In this document: piece by piece, positions 1 to 7,105 of the stretch
Layout: the number at the start of each line of letters is the position of its first letter
Numbering within the stretch: position 1 is the stretch's first letter
Assembly: GCA_009760855.2 (NCBI GenBank)
Contig: WPIO01000208.1
Location: forward strand, 1 to 17,500
DNA from: Cristatella mucedo
Lineage: Eukaryota > Bryozoa > Phylactolaemata > Cristatellidae
Length of the DNA stretch: 17,500 bases
Reading direction: 5' to 3'
Translations under genes and position numbers: made by a program
The notes under the pieces: generated by a model
What the model was told of the DNA's origin: nothing
Seen by the model: only the letters and a program-made list of their open reading frames with translations
Database searches by the model: none

Positions 1-210
1 GGGCGTTCTTCGTGTAAGGCACATCGGAGCACAAAACTCTGTACATTCAGTGAACCCTGTTTGCGGTACATATATAAAGTATATTGTCTACCTTAAAGTA
101 GTATTCTGTATATTCAGTTCACTCTTGTTTCGTGTAACCTCCAGAACGCTCTGGTTAAATTTTGGGTCATTTGTGGCTAATTGCAGTGAAGTTTGGTTCA
201 AGGCCATTTT
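1..210. other. Non-coding start of window with a weak ~67-bp duplication
   Basis: I see no convincing gene here. The stretch at about 37-67 (CTGTACATTCAGTGAACCC) resembles the stretch at about 104-135 (CTGTATATTCAGTTCACTC), and TTCGTGTAA occurs at 8 and again near 129, so a diverged tandem duplication of about 67 bp is likely. A TATA-like TATATAAAG lies near 69-77, with nothing convincing downstream. A 64-codon open frame at 50-244 runs into the SINE and looks like chance. Confidence 0.35.
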
Positions 211-357
211 TGGTTTGGCCCAGTGGTTAAAGTACTCGCCCTGACCAAGGCCTAACCGAGGTCGTGCTCGAGTCCCGTGGCATACGTGGAGCGCCCGAAT
301 AGAGATTAAGTTCTCTTAGGGCGCTATACAAACGAATCATATATATATATATTTTTT
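211..357 (+). mobile_element. tRNA-derived SINE with a LINE-like 3' tail
   Basis: The head carries a perfect RNA polymerase III A box, TGGCCCAGTGG (216-226), and a B box, TGCTCGAGTCC (265-275), which matches the consensus at 9 of 11 positions. The two are about 40 bp apart, as in tRNA genes. The 3' part, from about 287 to 330, repeats the last ~45 bp of the LINE that lies on the minus strand at 15734-17500. They share 16 identical bases (AGAGATTAAGTTCTCT at 301-316) followed by AGGGCGCT. The element closes in an (AT)n/poly-T tract at about 337-357. A tRNA head with a LINE-derived tail is the known design of SINEs that borrow a partner LINE's reverse transcriptase. The copy is little diverged in the boxes. 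Exact ends are estimated. Confidence 0.8.
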
Positions 358-689
358 TAGATATTTCAGTCAATTACAATGAATTTCCCGAGAATTTACG
401 TGCCTAGTGGCCTGAAATTTTGCGAGTGCATTTTAAACGGGTTTAATTTTTTGCAAGTGACGTGAAATTTCTTGCAGCCTATTTGTGGATAATTTGAGGT
501 AGATGGCAGTGGATTGTGGAAATGGCTCTGACCGTTACAGTCGATTGCAGTGCATGACATGCAAGCGATGTCACTAACGGATTGTTGCGGCCTTTAAGGT
601 AGGACAGAACTGGGCCGCAAACGCAGCCCTTGTAAAGATGCTAAACCCAGCCGACAAGCTACTAATACGGATAAAGCCACGAACCTTGT
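358..689. other. Non-coding gap
   Basis: I see no gene. The AT-rich sequence holds GCAGTGGATTGTGG near 507-520 on +, the complement of a CCACAATCCACTG motif that recurs near 15531 and resembles the 10-bp array unit at 13511-13610. Confidence 0.3.
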
Positions 690-893
690 ATCACAGCTAA
701 TAACTTGTAGGCGTGCTGACACTGTGCATGCTGCCTCTAACCATACTTGCACGGTGACCCTATGCATTTCACCCCTAACCACGTTCTGCTGGTTGACATG
801 GAGCATGCTACCATTAACCATTCAACCATGCTTTGTTGCAGCGAATGTAAAATGTCTTGAAATAGATTCAGTTCTCTGAGGGTGCATTACGAA
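690..893 (+). mobile_element. Decayed LINE 3' UTR fragment
   Basis: This piece aligns with the 3' UTR of the minus-strand LINE (reverse complement of about 15765-15965). Landmarks occur in the same order: GCGTGCTGACACTG, CATGCTGCC(A/T)CTAACCA, CACCCCTAACCA, GCAGCGAATGTAAA, and TTCTCTGAGGG near the end. It also matches the 3' UTR of the second LINE copy at 11096-11250, including a block around GAGCATGC(T/C)ACCA that the young copy lacks. No reverse transcriptase coding precedes it, so it is a strongly 5'-truncated or broken insertion. A 75-codon minus-strand open frame across it (594-821) is chance. Confidence 0.75.
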
Positions 894-1398
894 TGCTGAT
901 TCCAAAAGTTTTGTACTGGTTACATGCCGACCCTTGAAAATAATCGCAGTTCTTTTGTGAGACGTACTTCCGCCTTAGCTTATGCTCTAACAATCTTCGA
1001 ATGAGTCCGTCCTTGCACTATTACCAGATGGCTGCAAGTAAACTGTGAAATAATAGCGTCGCAAGCTCACTTGCTTAATAGCCAAGTTTTAAGCAAGTCA
1101 GCTTTTGATGGCAATCGCATTTGGCTGACCAATCTTATTGTGCTTGCAAAATCTGTATATGTTTGATTGAGATTGTAAGATTATTTCTTATCTATCAAAA
1201 TGGTATTTCCTGTGATAGTGAATTTTAAAGCTCAAAGCTAAATCACCATAATCAGGAGCTTTGAATAAATAGTTGGTATCTCTATTAGCACGTAAAAAGA
1301 GTCAGGTTAATATGAAGCACAATTCATGTTTGGCTTCATCATCGGATACATAAAGTATGTCCAAAGAGTTGAAATGACACGCTCCCGCTGCTATTCCA
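894..1398. promoter_or_regulatory. AT-rich upstream region of the 1399 exon
   Basis: I see no open frame of note. The region would hold the promoter and 5' UTR of the exon starting at 1399. AATAAATA near 1265 and ACATAAAGTATG near 1349 are the only TATA-like strings, and neither is decisive. An in-frame TGA at 1375-1377 separates it from the coding start. Confidence 0.25.
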
Positions 1399-1548
1399 AT
1401 GCTGCTATTCCTGTACTTGGCCGTAGTTCAAGCAGCTTCAACAAGTGCAGCTGGCGCTAGAGTGCAAGAGCCTCGAAACCTTCCAACACGCAGAGAAGAA
1501 CCTGTTAGTAAAGAGCGGCAATCTACGACGGATAGTTCCTCTTGGAAG
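1399..1548 (+). CDS. First coding exon of a putative secreted protein
   Basis: Fifty codons run from ATG 1399 to AAG 1548 and end exactly at a consensus splice donor, AAG|GTGAGT (GT at 1549), in phase 0. The start is the first Met after an in-frame TGA at 1375. The N-terminus MLLFLYLAVVQA is a typical signal peptide: short n-region, hydrophobic core, and a likely cleavage after VQA (residue 12, small residues at -3 and -1). The mature part is hydrophilic and rich in Arg, Glu and Ser and ends in SSSWK. I do not recognise the family. The next exon is uncertain. An AG at 1678-1679 would join it in frame to the Glu/Gln-rich frame at 1680-1979, but that acceptor has a poor pyrimidine tract. The two nearer pyrimidine-rich acceptors, near 1600, lead straight to stops. 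The start context is weak (C at -3). Confidence 0.5.
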
Positions 1549-1721
1549 GTGAGTTTACTGTAGCCTCTGAGGCCCGTTAATTTTTTCTGTCATTAGTAGC
1601 TCTCCACTAGTTGTGAGTGAAAAGCGAGATGGCCCGTAGTGCAGGTCGAGGGGGCGGTAACTTAGTCGCGATATCTCAGATCGATATCCCTTGCTGCGTC
1701 TTGGTTGGAGTCTCGGCTGCA

Positions 1722-2275
1722 TCAGGAGGACGAGGAAGAGGGGACGAAGAGGAGGCGGAAGCGGAGGAGCAGGAGGAGCAGGAGGAGCAGTATCAGGAGG
1801 AGCAGGAGCAGTTACAGGAGGAGCAGGAGGAGCAGTATCAGGAGGAGCAGGAGCAGTTACAGGAGGAGGAGGAGGAGGAGAAGAAGGAGCAGGAGGAGCA
1901 GGAGGAGCAGTATCAGGAGGAGCAGGAGCAGTTACAGGAGGAGGAGGAGGAGGAGAAGAAGGAGCAGGAGCAGGGGTAAGAGCAGGAGTAGAAGAAGGAG
2001 CAGCAGAAGCAGGTGAAGGAGTAGTAGGGGGTGACAGAACAAGAGCAGGAGGAAGAGCAGGAGGAGCGGGAGGAGCGGGAGTAGCAAAAGCAAGAGGAGG
2101 AGCAGCAGGAGCATGTGAACAAGCAGAAAACGTAGGAGCAGCAGAAGAAAGAGTAACGGAAGCAGGAGCAGGAGCAAGAGTGACAGGATCAAGAGCTGGA
2201 GGACCAGGAGGACCGGAGTAGGAGGTTAACGAGGAGCAAGCAGTAGGAGCAGTAGCAGCGACAGCAGCAGACGCC
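1722..2275 (+). repeat. Purine-rich repeat tract, possibly coding
   Basis: About 550 bp is built from GAG, GGA and GCA triplets, with nearly all pyrimidines on the other strand. A 33-bp block beginning TATCAGGAGGAGCAGGAG recurs at 1791, 1836 and 1911. The spacings, 45 and 75 bp, are both multiples of three, so frame is kept. The + frame through 1680-1979 reads as Glu/Gln-rich (EEQYQEEQEQLQ units) and stops at TAA 1977. A GTAAGA donor-like string overlaps that stop at 1976. A second + frame (1691-2221) is Gly/Ala-rich and the minus frame (2277-1555) is Pro/Ala-rich, so open frames here are cheap. It could be exon 2 of the secreted gene, or a non-coding microsatellite-like tract able to form triplex DNA. 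Confidence 0.7.
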
Positions 2276-3007
2276 AATTACTTCAATTTAGGCTGCCTTT
2301 GCGAATGTGTACTTGTCATTTTTTTCTTGGCCATTTTCGCAAGGCGTCCGGTGTACATATATCGATCTAATTTCTTACCATCTCAGCAGCTGGTTTGACA
2401 TTGTGCTATCAATCGTCCTAGAACACCCATGCTTAAGCTATTTCTGCAGAGCGTCATTATGAAAATTATCACTGCTGCTTGCATTGAGGCTGGAGAAAGC
2501 AGGCCGCCAGGGGCTGCGCCAGCTGCAGGCAGCTACTGTATTGCCGCGAGTCAATCTCCTTTTGACCTCGACCTTTCAAGCTAGAAGCTCAACCACAATC
2601 GATAATTCTCAATCTGGCTGCGGCCGCGAGCTGCCCGGAGGATTATCTCCCTGAGGATTATCCTCATCTCAAGCAGCTTTGGCACGACGATACGATTCTC
2701 GCGAATGAGCCATTCAACTTCCGTAGGCGAAAATGGCGAATGCCTTAACAAGACTTGGATGAACCCATTATTTCAATTTTCAGAAATGACATCTCGGACT
2801 CAAACTTAAAAACCCAACCGATTGCATTTTCCCTCCCGCTCGGTGCAATTTATGCAAATATCCTCAACAAGGCGTCTACTTAAGGTCGCCAAGGTTCTTA
2901 TAAGACGTTCGGTCAGGCTTTCCAGTTTCCTTTCAAAATTACTTGCTGATTTGGGAAAAGATTTTGCTACGGCAGTTTGATCATGTGAGTATCGAGGTGC
3001 TAGGACT
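2276..3007. other. Non-coding gap
   Basis: I recognise no gene. A donor-like GTGAGT sits near 2985 after a short open stretch (about 2930-2984), with no convincing acceptor. A minus-strand open frame of 87 codons (3069-2806) shows no known motif. A 10-bp direct repeat, GAGGATTATC, occurs at 2638 and 2653. Confidence 0.3.
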
Positions 3008-3376
3008 ATGCTCAAACGCCCAGGAGCCGTAAGGATTGAAATTGTGCTATTTACACTTTCTGCATTCACTTTCTTGCTCTGCTTGTTCGTTCAAATATTT
3101 CCGACTGCAATGACTGCCAGACATGTTCGAGCGGGGTTAAAACGGAAGTTGGCATGCTGTACTGCGCTCCGTACCGAATATCCGCGTTCGGTTTCCGTTG
3201 CTAGTCGCATTTATTCCGTTGCTAGCCCCACTTCATCGATTCCCTGCCTGAAGCAGCGCTCGATGCTGCACGAGTGTGCAGACGAGTTCATCATTCTCGC
3301 ACGTCTCGCTCTGCGCGAGAATGCGTTTACTCATCAAGCTTCATGCAGTGCAACGCCGGCAAGCAGATCGCTCTAG
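3008..3376 (+). CDS. Hypothetical open frame with N-terminal membrane segment
   Basis: The frame has 122 codons from ATG 3008 to the stop at 3374-3376. The N-terminus begins MLKRPGAVR and is followed by about 22 hydrophobic residues (roughly residues 10-32), then a basic stretch (ARHVRAGLKRK). That pattern suits a signal anchor of a type II membrane protein, such as a Golgi enzyme's first exon. The rest is Ser/Arg/Ala-rich with no recognisable domain, and I see no consensus donor. It sits at the left edge of the CpG-rich island, where a first exon would be plausible. It may equally be a chance frame. Confidence 0.25.
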   Translation: MLKRPGAVRIEIVLFTLSAFTFLLCLFVQIFPTAMTARHVRAGLKRKLACCTALRTEYPRSVSVASRIYSVASPTSSIPCLKQRSMLHECADEFIILARLALRENAFTHQASCSATPASRSL

Positions 3377-3751
3377 TTAATAAGCGCGCTCCGCATGGGA
3401 CTCTTTTAATCGCCAAGGCCACGGCAGTTCACTCTCCTCGGCTTTCGCATTTCGGACGGAATACGTTGACACTCGAGCTCTTGAAGAGCCAGGAAAGGTT
3501 GTGCGCATTCCACGCGACGCACTGGCGCGCGTTCTCTTCTCTCGGAAGCGCGCGAAGCCGCTTCGCCGCCGGCCGCCGCCTGGACAGCGCTCGAGCTCGC
3601 TCGAGCATGCGCCCGGGCGGGCGGCGAACAGTGCGTCGGACATTATCGGAGCACTTCAGCAGTCGTCCCGTCGCTCTAGTGCGTGTGGCGGCGGCGCGGT
3701 TTGCTGGACGAGACAACCGCAATTCGCCGCCGGCTTCTGCCGCCGAAGCGC

Positions 3752-3846
3752 GCTCCTCAGCGCTTTCGCTCAGGCGCTCCTCGGCACTTCCGCTCAGGCG
3801 CACCTCGCGCTTCCGCTCAAGCGCTCCTAAGCACTTCCGCTTCTCC
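3752..3846. repeat. Tandem repeat, four ~24-bp units
   Basis: Four head-to-tail units start at 3752, 3776, 3800 and 3823, of 24, 24, 23 and 24 bp. The consensus is roughly GCTCCTCGGCACTTCCGCTC plus AGGC. The 23-bp unit shifts frame, which argues against protein-coding constraint. The CTTCCGCT core also occurs in the minisatellite at 6427-6669. Confidence 0.75.
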
Positions 3847-4101
3847 TCTTGTCGTCACCTCGGCGGTCGGCGAGCGGATGCCCGGGAGGCCAGCGAGGCG
3901 GACGTCACGAGCCGCGCGGCGGCGTCCGCGTCGCTTTGCTCTGTCGCCCTCTCTGAGGCCCGACGATAAAGACGATGTCTGAAGTGGATGTCGCCCGCTT
4001 CTGTCCACCCCCCGCATCGCGACGGCAGCGCGGCTGGCGAGGGAGTGTAGCAGCGAAGTGCATCGCTCGCTCCGGACTCCGCTCGAGCGTTTCGCCGACC
4101 G

Positions 4102-4689
4102 CTAAAAGTCCCAGCGCTGCGTCAGCGAGTTCCGGCGGCCGACCGTCGCGGCAGCCGTCGCCTGAGGCGGCTGCTCGCGCGTCGCCTGCCCTCGCTGCTG
4201 TCGGTGCGCGTCGCGCGTCGTCTGCCAAGCCATCGGCGCTCCGGCGCTGCAGCCGCCCAGCGGCGTGACGGCGCTCTCTTTCGGCGCGGTCTGCGGCGCG
4301 AGCGCGGTCGCACTAGGCGGGCGCGCTTTCGTCGGCTGCCGCTGTCTCCTGGCCACGGAGCGGACGCAGCTGACGAGGGCCACGATGATCGCGATGAGCA
4401 GAGGGACGCCCACGATGACGCCCATCGGTATCGCAATGTAGAGCAGCGTCTGGTTGTCCAGGCCCGCGGCCGCCGTCGCCATGGCCGCCGTCGCCGTCGC
4501 TGTCGCCGTCGTCGCGGCCACTGTCGCCGTCGTCGCGGCCGCTGTCGCCGTCATTGCGGCCGCCGTCGCCATCGGCACGGCCGCCGTCGCCGTCGCCACG
4601 GCCGCCGTCGCCATTGATGTTGAATTCGTCGTCGTCTCCGTGGTCGCGTTCATCGTGCCATTAAGGGACGATTCGGATACGGTCGCCAT
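4102..4689 (-). CDS. Putative mucin-like single-pass membrane protein
   Basis: The frame has 195 codons from ATG 4689 to TAG 4102. Residues 1-80 are rich in Thr and Ala with four N-glycosylation sequons: NGT, NAT and NST near the N-terminus, and NQT just before the membrane segment. The Thr-rich stretch would suit O-glycosylation. Residues about 82-109 form one strong membrane segment (core YIAIPMGVIVGVPLLIAII). It is followed by a basic, Gln/Pro-rich tail (RSVARRQRQPTKAR), so the N-terminus should face outside (type III topology; no cleavable signal peptide is seen). The middle of the ectodomain is a 7-residue repeat encoded by 21-bp units. Codons end mostly in G or C. No consensus donor lies inside, so it may be a single exon. 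GC-rich microsatellites upstream suit a 5' UTR. I do not recognise the family, and chance openness in GC-rich DNA is the main doubt. Confidence 0.5.
   Translation of the reverse strand: MATVSESSLNGTMNATTETTTNSTSMATAAVATATAAVPMATAAAMTATAAATTATVAATTATATATAAMATAAAGLDNQTLLYIAIPMGVIVGVPLLIAIIVALVSCVRSVARRQRQPTKARPPSATALAPQTAPKESAVTPLGGCSAGAPMAWQTTRDAHRQQRGQATREQPPQATAAATVGRRNSLTQRWDF
4502..4612 (-). repeat. 21-bp tandem repeat inside the membrane-protein frame
   Basis: On + the unit begins GTCGCCGTCGTCGCGGCC and recurs at 4502, 4523, 4544, 4565 and 4586, with partial copies at 4475, 4490 and 4607. The exact 21-bp spacing keeps the minus-strand frame and encodes a heptapeptide of the form (M/T)AT(A/V)A(A/V)x. 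Frame-preserving units fit a length-variable mucin-type ectodomain but do not prove translation. Confidence 0.8.
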
Positions 4690-4896
4690 CTGACGGGACA
4701 GTTGCGGCTGCTCACCACTGGGCCGCGCCTGCTCGCGGCAGTCGGCGTTTTGTCGTCGCCCGGCGGCCCGCCGAAGCTGTCGCGCCCGACCTGAGCAGCG
4801 GATGACGCTCGCGGTCGGCTCTCCGCCGCGACGGCGCGCCGCTGCAGCCGGCGATGCGCACGAGTCGCACCGAGTGCCGGAGCGATTGCGCTAGGA

Positions 4897-4980
4897 CCGC
4901 CGCCGCCGCCACCGCCGCCGCCACCGCTAGCATCGATTGCGACGCAGCCGAGCTCTCTCTCTCGCTCGCTCGCTCGCTCG
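4897..4980. repeat. (CCG)n and (TC/TCGC)n microsatellites
   Basis: Positions 4897-4927 hold CCG repeats broken by two CCA units. Positions 4953-4980 hold TCTCTC followed by TCGC repeats. On the minus strand these read as GGC and GAGA/GCGA tracts about 210-290 bp upstream of the ATG at 4689, a common make-up of 5' UTRs and core-promoter regions. Confidence 0.85.
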
Positions 4981-6102
4981 ACCGCGCGCACTTCAGCAGC
5001 CGCAACGTCGCCGCCTCCGAGCTTAGGCGACAATGGTCGCGCGGGAAGTGGCTAGTTAGATACGCGCCGCTTCGCGCGGCAACGCGAGCATGGTCCCGCG
5101 ACAAATCAATAAGAGCTAATGCACAAGCGCGCTTTGAGACGCAAACTCCCGCAAGCAGCTTGCCGTTGACGGTGCAAGCCGCGCCGCAGCCGCGAGCCCG
5201 TCTGCCGCGCGGCCGGATGCGCGAAATCGTTTCCGTTTGGTTGAACCTGACGGGGCGCGAGCGCCTGCAACGTTCACTCCCGCCACGCCGCGTCGAGCGA
5301 GCGAACGTCGCCGCTGTTGTTGGTTGACCGAAAGCCGCGCCATCGCCCTGCCTGCGGAGGCGTCCGCCGCGGCGACGTCGCCGCCGCCGCGATGACCGTC
5401 TCTGGAAGTAAGGCTGCTGGTGGAGGCGGGGACTGCCCGCCCGCGCTCGGCACCCGCGAGCGCGGGCGAGAGAACCGAAGGGAGCGAGTCGCGGACGCCG
5501 CGTCCCGACGCGCGGCGGCCGTGACCTGCGAAGCGCGAAAAAAGGCGGTCGTCGCGAAAGAGAACCGCCATTGTTTTTTCATTTTTCGAACTAGGCTTTG
5601 CGAGCCGGTCGCGCGCGAAGAAGCCGCGCTCGAAAGCCGCACAAAGCAGACTGCCGAGCGCCGCCGCCGCCGCGGCATTGCGTACTGTCACCGCGGCGCT
5701 GCTCGGCAGTCTGCCGCCGCCGACTCCCTCCATCGGTGGCCCCGTGATCGGATTCATTCAGCGGCGCGTGCGCGCGAGTTCGGCGGCGCAAAATGGCCGT
5801 CTCGTCTGTCCGCCCAGGCAGTTTTTTCGCGCGGTCTGTGCGTCATTTTAGCGCGATCCAGGGCGTTCGTCACCGTCCTCCTACTGCACAGCGACGAGCG
5901 TCGCCGTGCGCGCGAAGACGTCGGGAATCAGACGTCGGGCACGTCGGGAGCGGACGCTTCGGACGTGGTGCGCGCATGCGCTTCCGAACCGGCAAGCTTG
6001 TCGCGCGCGTCGCACGCGAGCGAAAAGCAGGGCAGATCGCGGAAGCGACGGATGTTTTAGTTCCACAGATATCTCGCAGAGAGGCGGGCGAACTCGGCCG
6101 GC

Positions 6103-6109
6103 TATATAT
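6103..6109 (+). promoter_or_regulatory. TATA-like site in the island
   Basis: TATATAT in the context GGCTATATATGACG is a rare AT island in GC-rich DNA. It would place a start site near 6130-6140 on +. No confident gene follows directly; the possible terminal exon at 6791-7098 is on the same strand. The site is nearly palindromic, so direction is not certain. Confidence 0.25.
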
Positions 6110-6426
6110 GACGCGTCGGGCTGCGGCGCGAACGCCGTTCCGTGGGCTCGTCGAAGTCGCGCTCGTTCGCTCGGAGCTGCCGACTGGGCGGCCACAGCTC
6201 GCTGGTGCGCTTTTCATTTCGAAACTATCGGGAGACTGGCCCTCTGGCGAGCGTCGCTACCGCGAGTCTCTGTGCAGGCGGCTCGATGTCTGCGAACTTC
6301 CGCCCTACTGCCGGAAACGCCGACCGACCCGGGGCCATTTCCCACCGCAAAAACATCCGTCTGAAAGGACCCGATGTCGCTCGTGCATTGGGGCTGCCCG
6401 AAAGAGAATCAGACTGAGCCGGCCAG

Positions 6427-6669
6427 ACTTCCGCTGGGGCCTGCGCACAAGGCTTCCGCTGGGGCCAGCGCGCAAGGCTTCCGCTGGGCCTGCGCACAAG
6501 GCTTCCGCTGGGGCCAGCGTGCAAGGCTTCCGCTGGACCTGCGCACAAGGCTTCCGCTGGGGCCAGCGCGTAAGGCTTCCGCTGGGCCTGCGCGCAAGGC
6601 TTCCGCTGGGGCCAGCGCACAAGGCTTCCGCTGGGGCCAGCGCACAAGGCTTCCGCTGGGCCTGCGCTC
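6427..6669. repeat. Minisatellite, ten 24/25-bp units
   Basis: Ten units share GGCTTCCGCTGGG. There are two kinds: a 25-bp unit with GGGGCCAGCGC and a 24-bp unit with GGGCCTGCGC. In the middle they alternate (units 2-7), giving a higher-order period of 49 bp; units 8 and 9 are both the 25-bp kind. Several frames on both strands stay open across the array, so the long open frames at 5793-6674 (+) and 6225-6671 (-) are by-products of it and of the GC-rich DNA. The array marks the right edge of the GC-rich island. Confidence 0.9.
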
Positions 6670-6790
6670 ATTAATTAGGCCCCGTCTCAATAGATGGATC
6701 GCCTGTTAGGTAATGAACTGCATCTGCTGGGTGCGAGCAGCCGGTCGACGCCATTCCAATCGAATATGGATATTCACTGTTCTCTTGCAG

Positions 6791-7098
6791 TGAACAACTT
6801 TAACTACGAAGCTTGCTTAAGGCAACTGCACTGTTATAATTCGATGGATACTAGTTTTGTCCGCCTAAGCATCACTACTTACGGCAGTGGCGCAGCGAAT
6901 GCTATATACGCAACCGCACGTCTGTACCGCACCAAACAGCAAAACCGGAGAATTAAAAAATACTACTGTCCTGACCACAGACGCGGAGTTTTTGCGGACA
7001 AAAGCAATTTTCTATCAATTTATTTCATTAGAAAGCAAACAAATAATTTTCTTTTACCCAAGGAATTGAAATTTGCATTCGGTAAACTAGTGCAATAA
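6791..7098 (+). CDS. Possible last coding exon, unknown product
   Basis: A good splice acceptor, CTGTTCTCTTGCAG (AG at 6789-6790), opens onto a frame that runs about 100 codons to TAA at 7096. AATAAA follows at once (7100-7105). Entry would need the previous exon to supply one base of a split codon. The frame is also open upstream to an ATG at 6694, so an unspliced 134-codon reading is possible. The predicted protein is basic and rich in Tyr, Asn and Lys, contains a RRIKKYYCPDHRRG stretch, and has no domain I recognise. The sequence is AT-rich, unlike the island beside it. Chance remains likely enough that I keep confidence low. Confidence 0.3.
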
Positions 7099-7099
7099 C

Positions 7100-7105
7100 A
7101 ATAAA
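7100..7105 (+). promoter_or_regulatory. Candidate poly(A) signal
   Basis: AATAAA lies two bases after the stop codon of the frame ending at 7098. Such signals are common by chance in AT-rich DNA, so its weight comes only from its position. Confidence 0.3.

Larger units (their letters stand above)
3330..6670. other. GC- and CpG-rich island
   Basis: About 3.3 kb is dense in CpG and strongly GC-rich by eye, with sharp contrast to the AT-rich flanks (2280-3250 and 6680-9250). Long overlapping open frames occur in nearly all six frames, as expected from scarce stop codons at this composition; most are not genes. The island contains the 4102-4689 candidate gene on -, GC-rich microsatellites at 4897-4980 that would lie in its 5' UTR, tandem arrays at 3752, 4502 and 6427, and a TATA-like site at 6103. 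Together these suit a promoter-bearing unmethylated island. No bacterial-like gene was seen. Confidence 0.65.

Noticed and set aside
1555-2277. 240-codon minus frame rich in Pro and Ala
   Set aside because: It is the complement of the purine-rich repeat; low complexity keeps several frames open. The + side has the better gene context.
4204-4617. 137-codon + Arg-rich frame
   Set aside because: It is the complement of the membrane-protein frame and its 21-bp repeat; Arg richness follows from CGN codons in CpG-rich DNA.
5317-6060. 247-codon + frame in the CpG island, including a good start context at 5391 and a GTAAGG after it
   Set aside because: Overlapping frames on both strands are equally long (5116-5757 on -, 5793-6674 on +). 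No domain or decisive splice pair was found; GC content explains the openness.
5793-6674. 293-codon + frame
   Set aside because: Its second half is the 24/25-bp minisatellite, which is open in several frames, and its first half has no recognisable domain.
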